Origin: Iris pallida
Lineage: Eukaryota; Streptophyta; Magnoliopsida; Asparagales; Iridaceae
DNA length: 64,000 nucleotides
Direction: 5' to 3'
NCBI GenBank assembly: GCA_029216955.1
Contig: JANAVB010010791.1
Coordinates: forward strand, 9,365,593 to 9,429,592
The position numbers and the translations under genes are program-made. Positions 56,031 to 64,000 of this stretch are shown piece after piece. Position 1 is the stretch's first letter, and each line of letters opens with the position of its first letter. The notes under the pieces were generated by a model. That model saw nothing but the letters and a program-made list of their open reading frames with translations, was not told the origin of the DNA and made no database searches.

Positions 56031-56399
56031 CCTATATCGAAGAAGACTCCCCATGAATTATAGTTTGATAAAACTCCCACTGTTTTATATTTCAAAATAT
56101 TTGGTTGCATATGTTTTACTCTCAATACTAAAGATAATCAAGGAAAGTTTGACGAAATGGCCGATGAAGGTATCTTTTTAGGTTATGCGGCGAAGAGCAA
56201 AGGATCCCGAGTTTTCAACAAAAGAACTATAATCATTAAAGAATCGATAAATGTCACATTTGACGAACTGAATCAATATTCAATCGGTGATGATGATGAT
56301 GACCTCAGTATAACAAATACAGTACATGCAGAACCTTCAAGCACAACATCAACTGATCCTTCAAGCAGATCATGTACAGAACCATAAGCCAGAACCAGC

Positions 56400-57250
56400 T
56401 ACTTGAGAGTTTGCCAAAAAGAATAAAGTTTTTGATAGACCATCCCAAGGACTTGGTAATAGGTGAGATTACCAGAGGTGTAAGTACTTATTCCTCCAGC
56501 AAAGATATAGTTTCCTGTGTTACATTTATTTCACAGCTTGAACCCAAATATATTAAAGGAGCATGTAGTGATACTTTTTGGTTAGATGCTATGCAAGAGA
56601 AATTAAACCAATTTGAACGAAATCAATTTTGGGAACTCGTTCCCAAGCCTATTGATCATCTGGTCATTGGTACCCACTGGGTATTCTGAAATAAACTAAA
56701 TGAGAATGGATTAGTTACTCGTAACAAGGCCCGACTCGTAGCTCAAGGATACAACCAAGAGGAAGGTATTGACTACGATGAGACCTATGCCCCAGTTGTG
56801 AGATTAGAATCCATTCGCATGTTATGTGCATTTGTATGTTTTTATAATTTCAAATTATTTCAAATGATGTTAAGAGTGCATTTTTGAACGGTTTTATAAA
56901 AGAAGAAGTTTATGTAGCACAACCTCCAGGTTTTACTGATTTCAAAAACCCTGATTATGTTTTCAAGTTGAAGAAAGCCTTATACGATTTGAAACAAACC
57001 CCTTGTGCTTGGTATGATCGTCTAAGCTATTTTCTACTAGACAACGGTTTTATAAATGGTAAGGTTGACACTACACTGTTTATAAAATCTTTTAATAGAA
57101 ATCTTCTTTTAATTTAAATTTATGTAGATGAAATTATTTTTGGATATACAGATGAATCTCTCTATCATGAATTTTCAAATTATATACAGAATGAGTTTGA
57201 GATGAGCATGATGGGTGGACTGAAATTCTTCTTACTACAAATCAAACAAA
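56400..57250 (+). pseudogene. pol (RT): Copia RT, YVDD changed to YVDE
   Basis: Blocks: [71 protein letters not shown], and IYVDEIIFG at the catalytic site, where the second Asp is Glu. Stops at about 56688 and 57115; a frame shift near 56860. Confidence 0.88.
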
Positions 57251-58081
57251 CCAATAATGGGACGTACATTAATCAAGCTAAATACACAAAAGATTTATTG
57301 AAGAAGTTCAAACTGGAAACAGTCAAACCACTTGGCACTCCGACGACGACTTCAACCAAGCTTGATATTAATGAACAAGGCAAACCGGTCGACATACGTA
57401 AGTATCGAGGTATGATTAGTAGTTTATTTTATTTAACTACTAGTTGTTCCGATATAATGTTTAGCGTTTGCTTGTATGTAAGTTTTCAAGCTAACCCTAA
57501 AGAATCACACTTGTGCATGGTTAAGCGTATCTTTCGATACCTTAAAGGGACTTCTTCGGTCGGCTTCTGGTATCCCAAAACGACGTCCTTTGACCTAACC
57601 GGTTATTCGGATGCTGATTTTGCCGGATGTAAAGTAGATAGAAAAACTACTAGTGGTATATGTCATTTTCTAGGTAAGGCTTTAGTCTCTTGGTTTAGCA
57701 AAAAACAAAATTTTGTTGCATTATCAACTACCGAGGCTGAGTATATCGCCGCAGGACGTTATTGTGAACAAATTTGTGGATGAAGCAAACCCTAGAACAC
57801 ATTTGTTTACTTTATACACACATCCCCATTTTTGTCACAATACTAGCACTATTAATTTGACTAAGTATCATGTATGTCACTCTCGTACTAAGCATATTGA
57901 GATTCGACATCATTTTCTTCGAGATCATAAACAAAATGGAGATAGAAACCTTGTATATATAGACATAGAGAAACAACTGGCTGATATCTTTACAAAATTA
58001 TTACCGAAAGATTGTTTCAATTATTTGCGTCAAAAATTAGGGATTTTAGATATCAATAATATTAATTATTATTTTTATTGA
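57251..58081 (+). pseudogene. pol (RH): Copia RNase H and pol end
   Basis: KYRGMISSLFYLTTSCSDIM, then GYSDADFAGCKVDRKTTSG, LVSWFSKKQNFVALSTTEAE and, after a frame change near 57780, KHIEIRHHFLRDHKQNGD and DIFTKLLPKDCFNYLRQKLG. The pol frame ends at 58079-58081. Confidence 0.88.
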
Positions 58082-58726
58082 TTATTTTTCAATACTCAAA
58101 AACTATTTTTAAGACAAGTCCAAAAAGGGTTTATTTGTCACCACAACTATGGCTAAAGTGAAACGGTATTTAAGTGTTCTCCGGTGAACCTCTGTTAGCT
58201 GGGACAGTACCCCTACAGTAAATCTGAAACAGTCGCTGTGTAATAAAATTTAATTTATAAAATAATATTAATTATATTTATTAAAATTTAAAATAACTAA
58301 ACATGGAATTAAATAATTGAAATAAGTTGATGAAAATAAAGTGGCATGTATTCATTTCTGTCTGAAAAAACATCTCAACAGAACCCCAGGCGAACTCTGA
58401 CCAAATTTGATCCGAGTTCGGCCCAAGTTCTGTTGGTGATATGTATTTTAAGTCAGAACCGAGTAGCCCCCATCCTTTCATCTTCTCCAAACCCTCTTTT
58501 CACAGCAGCAGCCATGCCCCAACTCTCCAAACCCTAGAACTTCTTCAAGCCTTTTCTTCCAACCCCCTCGAAGAAATCTATCCAAATTTTGGATTCGTGC
58601 GGAGATTCTCGTTCTCTACAACATACTCCAATCTTGAAAGATATAACCTCCTCCTTCCCTCTTTTTCAAGTTCGTAGATTTCATCTCTTTTTAGACACAA
58701 TACCTACGAACTTCAATCCCTCCAAG

Positions 58727-59930
58727 ATGAAGAAGACCGCAGCCAGTAAAGAGACTTCATCTTCGAATCCTCAAGTAGTTTCACTATTTTCTCCGGTCCA
58801 ATTGGCCAACGGCGCATATAATAAGTTTTTCTTTTACAATCATGATCAATTCTTTATGGTACGCAGATTTGTCGGTTCGCAAAATATGCACCGGTGCCCC
58901 GATCAAATGGAATGTATTACCTGAATACCGTCCATTCTTTGAGTCATTAGGGTTGCACCAACTTGTCACTCACCAATATCATATTGCAACCAATGCTATT
59001 AGACTGTTTTACTGCAATTTCACTTTGAATATTTTTGTTATAAGAACTCGTGTCGGTGGAATTACTATCAAGTTCAATGATGTCCTCTTAGCAAAAATCT
59101 TTAGAATTCCTAACGAAGGTGCCCCGCTTGATGATATCACTGAATTTGATTTTTCTGTAGGCACAACTTTAAGCAATTTTAAGAACGAACTCTGTTCTCC
59201 TGCCCATATTTGTTCTGGCATGTTCAAGGCTGCTAACGCGAACTTATTTAACTATGAATTGTATCACATCAGCTATTCCACTCTCTTACCCAAATCTACT
59301 TTAAAAAATGATGTTACCACCCTTGAACTGTCTGCCCTTTATCACATTCTTAAGGGTATTCATTTTTCTATCCCGAAGACTGTTATTCAGATGATAGGAC
59401 GTTGTTACGAAAGGCATAGAAACCTTGCTTATGCGATGATTATTCCAATCATCTCCAGCATTTCGATATTAACTTATCCACTTGTGCTCTTGAGTCTGAG
59501 CCCAAGTATCTTCAACTGTCTTATCACAGCATAGTCGTTCCTCTTGCTCCTCCTACTGCTCCACCTCCTCAGGATTACCTTATGTCTTATGAGGGTATCC
59601 ATCAGCATCTCTCGGATTTGTGAGCGTATATTACTGACACATTTAGGGAACGCGAGTTCTATGATGCCAGCCAGTTTCAGGCTCTCGCCAATTCATTTGT
59701 CGACCTCCGATTTGCTCAAACTAGTCATTCTGCCAGTTCTCTTCCCTGAGATCTAGCTGTATCGGGTTATCGCTATGAGGATGAGGCGGTACGTCATCTC
59801 TTTCAGCGCGATAACGCATATGATTGGTACCGTGGTTCTGGTGCTACTCTACACCCTTCTGGAACTGGTCCATCTGGATATGGTGGTACTGTTGGCGCTG
59901 ACAATGATGATGACTCTGAGGATTTCTGAT
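58727..59930 (+). pseudogene. Extra ORF after copia pol, plant transposon-protein-like
   Basis: A start MKKTAASKETSSSN at 58727 runs in one frame to about 58890, then shifts by one base into the 58842-59534 frame: RKICTGAPIKWNVLPEYRPF, YHIATNAIRLFYCNF, RVGGITIKFNDVLLAKIFRIP, then a helical C-terminal half (LELSALYHILKGIHFSIPKT). The tail, broken by stops near 59621 and 59749, is acidic and Gly-rich and ends DDDSEDF. The layout resembles the 'putative plant transposon protein' family (PF20167-like). There is no signal peptide or convincing membrane anchor, so it is not an obvious env-like gene. Confidence 0.6.
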
Positions 59931-60468
59931 CTAGACGTGTGTCTTTTGTCTATATATTTTCTAGTTAGACTCTTTGTTTGTCTATGTTTACTTGGAAATA
60001 CTCCGACATTCCAAGATAGCATTTATCCTTATTTTTTATTTTGCACTGAGACTGTATTACTGGGATGATGTATCTTGAACATCTTTTATGTTTTTCTTAG
60101 CATGTTTTCTATTTTAGCTTAGTACTATTTTCTATCCTTATTTTATGTTGTTTATGTATAGCATTATCTCTTTTAGCTTATGCTTCAACATATAAACTGC
60201 CTTTGAAATACATGTTTATCCTTCTTCTTTTTTTTGTATTTCTTCAACGCTTGCTTCTTATGCATAAAATACGGGGAGTTTTTTTCTTTGCAATTGTTTT
60301 GCTAAGTGACAACGGGAGAGAAAATGGATCTAACATCTTTTGCAGGAACATGATAATACAGAATTTTTTCTGAGGATACAGTACAGTACCATTATTGAAC
60401 AAGTATTATTTGATTCCTTTTAAATCGAACGATCAAGATGTTATATCGGTCAAGGTTTGTCAATTATC
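59931..60468. other. 3' untranslated region of copia element
   Basis: T-rich, no coding signal seen; leads to the PPT. Confidence 0.6.
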
Positions 60469-60482
60469 AAAATAGGGGAGAT
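60469..60482 (+). other. Copia polypurine tract
   Basis: AAAATAGGGGAGAT directly before the right LTR. Confidence 0.8.
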
Positions 60483-61546
60483 TGTTGGCCCATTGATCAT
60501 GGTCGAACCTGATTTTAATAATTGATATAACCATGTCTCGATATAAGGGCTACTTGGACTACTTGGTCAACTGCTAAAGAACTGCTACCTATCTGATCAA
60601 GTCTGAAGCCGTTTTTGTCATATGAGTCTATATTTCATATTCAATATAATTTTGATATTTATTGAGTCTAGAAATACTTTGTACACCGAGTCATACTGGC
60701 AAATAGGTTATCCCAAATCATTTTCAAAAATATCCTATGTTTTGAAAATAGCCTATTTTATAAAAGCTCCTAACTACTTAAACTTTTCAAATAAGCCAAA
60801 ACCAAAATCTATTTTATAAAACATCCCAAAAATTAAAATTGGCCCCAGGGGAATTCTGCCAGAATTCAACCAGAGTTCAGCCAGAATTCGTTTAGTGTCG
60901 TTTGGTTTTTGAACTTGGTCCTCCTGCAGTTACGGATGCAACGGCTATTTGCCGAGATTCTCTCAAAGAGTTCTGTTCGAATTCTGCACGAATTCTATCA
61001 GAATTTTGACTTTGGAAAACCTTTAAATAGAGAAGGATTTCAATCATTTCAACTCACTCATTCACTTTCTTATATCTTCTCTTTAAGCTTAAACGTCTTC
61101 TAAAGTGTTCTAAAAGCTTTTATTTTCAAATTTCAAGCCAGTTACAATCCTCTAGTCAATTTGTTAGTGCAGTATGGTCTAGAAATTTTAGAGAGATTAT
61201 AATCAGAGGATTGATTGAAGAAAGACACTTCATAATTGAAGTTGTCGAGTACTTCATATCAAAGCTTGCATTGTAGAAGTTGTAAGGACTTCGTAAACTT
61301 ACGATATTTTCCAATAGTGGATTCATCTGGAAGCTAGAGTTCTTTTGACTGGAATAGTCCTCACAAGAGTGAAACCAGTATACATCGTCGTCTTTGCGTT
61401 TGCTTTCTGATCTCTGTCTTTACATTTTACATACTTGTGATATATTATTTGTGAACTTGTTGCTAACATTTTTAATTAGCTAAATTCTGTTGCCTACTCT
61501 ATTCACCTCCCCTCTAGAGTATTACGCTTTATAATTCGTTCCTACA
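60483..61546 (+). mobile_element. Copia right LTR (1064 bp)
   Basis: Same ends as the left LTR; it carries a short local duplication (CTACTTGGA) near 60551. Confidence 0.93.
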
Positions 61547-61551
61547 GGTTC
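61547..61551. repeat. Target duplication of copia element, right (GGTTC)
   Basis: Identical to 52000-52004. Confidence 0.92.
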
Positions 61552-62660
61552 TGTCTACTATTATGGAGAGGATCAGAGCCATACACTCAGGGGATGCCAG
61601 ACTTTAGCAACTCATAGCAGAGTGTGTGGTAGGGTGCAAAGCAGAGATGTACATCCATGAGGATGGGATACTCTAATTTGGTAGTCGTCTTTGTGCCAAG
61701 CGGAGATATTCGGTACATAATTATGTCAAGGGCTCACAGTTCTCAATATTCTGTTCATCCAGGAAGGATGAAGATATACCATGATATTCGTGAGCATTTA
61801 TGGTAGAATGGTATGAAAAGGAAGATAGCTCGGTTTGTCTCTCCGTGCTTAGTTTGGCAGCAGGTTAAGGTTGAGCATCAGAGACTGGTCAGACTTCTTT
61901 AGTCCTTACCAATTTCGAAATGGAAGTGGGATCATATTATTATGGACTCGTGACTGGTCTTCCTATAACCCCGACTAGTAAAGATGTCATTTAGGTTATA
62001 GTGGATCAACTCATGAAGGTTGTTCACTTTCTACCTTTTAGAGTTGGTCACTCTATAGAGCAGTTGGCCGAGATGTAAATGAGGCTTGTCAGATTGCATG
62101 GGGTGCCAGTTAGCATAGTCTCAGATTGGGATTCCAGATTCATTTTTCAATTTTGGCAATCTTCAGCAGAGTATGGGTACCCGATTGAGTTTTAGTTCAG
62201 CATACCATCCCTATACATATGGTCAGTCGGAGCGTAGTCAGACTTTGGAGGATATGCTTCGATCATGCACTCTTGATTCAGTGGTTCTTGGGAGGATCAC
62301 TTGTACTTGGTGGAGTTCTCTTACAATAACAGCTTTCATGCGAGCATTCAGATGGCACCTTTTGAGGCTTTGTGTGGTAGGATATGTAGGTCACCCCTAG
62401 CTTGGGATGACATTGAAGAAAGACAGATCCTTGGTCCAGAGTTGATTGGGACAGATTATGAAGCATCTCATAGTGGCTTAGGATCGGCAGCATCATTAGG
62501 CAGACCAGCATCGACGTCATCTTGAGTTCTCTGTCGGCGACCACGTATTTATTCAGATTTTGCCTACCCGTGGGGTCATCAAGTTTGGTGTAGGGGAAAG
62601 CTTAGTCCCATATTTATTGGGTCGTTCGATATTCTTGAGCGAGTAGGAGATGTATTATAA
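61552..62660 (+). pseudogene. pol (INT): Tekay-like gypsy integrase, decayed
   Basis: Continues the pol cut at 52004. Readable parts: VDQLMKVVHFLPFRVGHSIE, LVRLHGVPVSIVSDWDSRF, LVEFSYNNSFHASIQMAPFE, ALCGRICRSPLAWDD, and a tail similar to the VGDHVF...PTRGVIKFG block of chromovirus integrases. Many stops and several shifts. No chromodomain can be made out. Confidence 0.8.
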
Positions 62661-64000
62661 ATCCGCTAAAATTTCATTCTAGTTTTATTTATTTATTTCA
62701 TTTTGGTTTTATACATCAAGTATGAATACGTATATACGAAGTATTTTAATTATTTTATACAATAATTTTATTATTGGATTTTTATAAATACAGAAATAAC
62801 TATTTTGTTTCGATATAATATAAGTAAATATTTTTTATATTTGTTCGAGTATAAATATGTCATCCTAAATTTGCCAAACTTATATTTATTAATATAGAAA
62901 TACTTTTTATTTGATATACAAGTATAGGTACTAATTTCGAAAATAATATTTATGTAATTAGTTTGTACTATTTGCATGCGATGTACATGAAAATAAATTT
63001 ATGTATATTTTGTAAAACTTTAGTTTTAGAAAAAAAACTAGAATTGTTATAAAGTATTTTAAATTAATTAGAATTATCTTTTAATTTATAAAAAGATATT
63101 TTAAATTTATTTGTTGTAATCTAAATCAGGAGTAGATTTTTTTGGATTAGATTTTAAATAGTTTTAAATTAAAGATGAGATTATCTAGTTTTAAATTTGG
63201 ATTAGATTTTATTGGAATGGTTTTAAATAGATTTAAATTAATGTGAGATTTATTAAGTGGGATTTAAATCGTTCCTAATCTTTATCTAATTCGGATTCCT
63301 CCACCCTATTTATAGGGGAGCCTTTCCGTTATTTTTTTCCATAAATTTTTCTACCACCGTTGCGTGTGCACCGTGTCAGCACCCATCCTCTTCATTTCAG
63401 CCTGTGTTCACCTCGGGTACGACCCCGCGTGTCTTTTTTCTATCACAATTCCTTTCTTGTTTGTCCAAAATACCCAAATTCGTTATAAAAATAAGCCGGG
63501 GCTGTAGCAACTTTGAAGAGCCATAACTTCCAACTCTAGATTTTGTTTCACCTCCAGTTTTTTTTTATTTGAACCATATTGAGGTTAGCTTCGATAATCT
63601 ATAATTTATATTAGAAATTTTGTAATATATTTTTCAAAAATTATTTGAGTTCTAGTTGTCCAAAAATTGACGCGTCACACTATTTTTTAGTTGTGATCCG
63701 TTTGATGTTTCAAAAAGCTGACATGATGATCTATAGCAAGCAAATTTTTTAGAAATTATTTTTAAAGTTTAAATTTTAATTTGGGCTAATGTATATTTAT
63801 ATTATTTTATGGTATTTAAAATAAGTTTTGACCTGAAAATAGTATTGTAATATTTTCTAATTAATTGAATTATAGTTTTTTTTTTCTAAAAATGATATTC
63901 CAAGATTTTTAAAGTATTTTTCTAAAATTATTTTAAATAATCAAAATAGTATTTTCTAAATTAAAAATTATTTTTAATTATGTATTTATCTAAATATTTT
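62661..64000. mobile_element. AT-rich LTR-like sequence to window end
   Basis: No genes. It shares features with 20161-20951 and has a TATA-like TATTTATAGGGGAGCC near 63308 followed by a C-rich leader, as in LTR promoters. No second copy or clean edge is visible in the window, so LTR identity is tentative. Confidence 0.4.

Larger units (their letters stand above)
52005..61546 (+). mobile_element. Complete Ty1/copia element with extra 3' ORF
   Basis: 9542 bp with LTRs 52005-53062 and 60483-61546, GGTTC duplications, an iMet-type PBS and a PPT. Order: gag, zinc knuckle, coiled-coil spacer, second zinc knuckle, protease, integrase, RT, RNase H, then an extra ORF. The order is copia (integrase before RT). 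About 15 differences in the first 180 bp of the LTR pair suggest an older insertion than Tat#1. Confidence 0.94.

Overview
This window is a block of nested LTR retrotransposons from a large plant nuclear genome, with no ordinary host gene recognised. The evidence is Tat-lineage Ty3/gypsy elements with two RNase H domains, Tekay-like gypsy elements, Ty1/copia elements with initiator-Met-type primer binding sites, AT-rich noncoding DNA, and plant-specific accessory genes of the plant mobile domain type. A flowering plant is likely; the species cannot be told. || Layout: (1) 1-1501 and 19186-about 19920 are a decayed gypsy element on the minus strand (gag, PBS, LTR). Its LTR was split by (2) Tat#1, a complete 17,679-bp minus-strand element at 1502-19180, with TG..CA LTRs of 1098 and 1164 bp and a perfect CCTGC target duplication. 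(3) 19935-20951 holds a gypsy RT scrap and LTR-like AT-rich DNA. (4) 20952-25259 is a truncated minus-strand copia element. (5) 25260-30008 is Tat#2, a minus-strand remnant with its own antisense ORF. (6) 30009-46545 is the left part of a plus-strand element, Tat#3 (LTR, PBS, gag, protease). Its gag is split by (7) a 10,935-bp non-autonomous element at 32715-43649, with about 4.96-kb LTRs around only 1.0 kb of internal DNA and a GAGCA duplication. (8) 46560-62660 is a plus-strand Tekay-like gypsy element, interrupted by a 3.0-kb solo LTR (47710-50720, GAGAG duplication) and by (9) a complete 9.5-kb plus-strand copia element (52005-61546, GGTTC duplication). (10) 62661-64000 is AT-rich, LTR-like DNA. 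|| The most striking content is in Tat#1. Between pol and the 3' LTR it carries, on the opposite strand, what looks like a complete gene: TATA box, ATG, two introns with in-frame junctions, a long exon with a plant mobile domain, an acidic linker, a coiled coil and a poly(A) signal. One in-frame TGA breaks it. A second small antisense ORF has its own TATA box and an upstream array of ACGG...CCGT units. Tat#2 keeps a decayed version of the same antisense protein's C-terminal half. Independently, the plus-strand copia element carries an extra sense ORF after pol that resembles the plant 'putative transposon protein' family. || All gag-pol genes seen here carry stop codons or active-site changes, so no element looks autonomous today. 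By eye, LTR pairs differ by about 2% (giant-LTR element), 3% (Tat#1) and 8% (copia) over short sampled stretches, giving a rough order of insertion.
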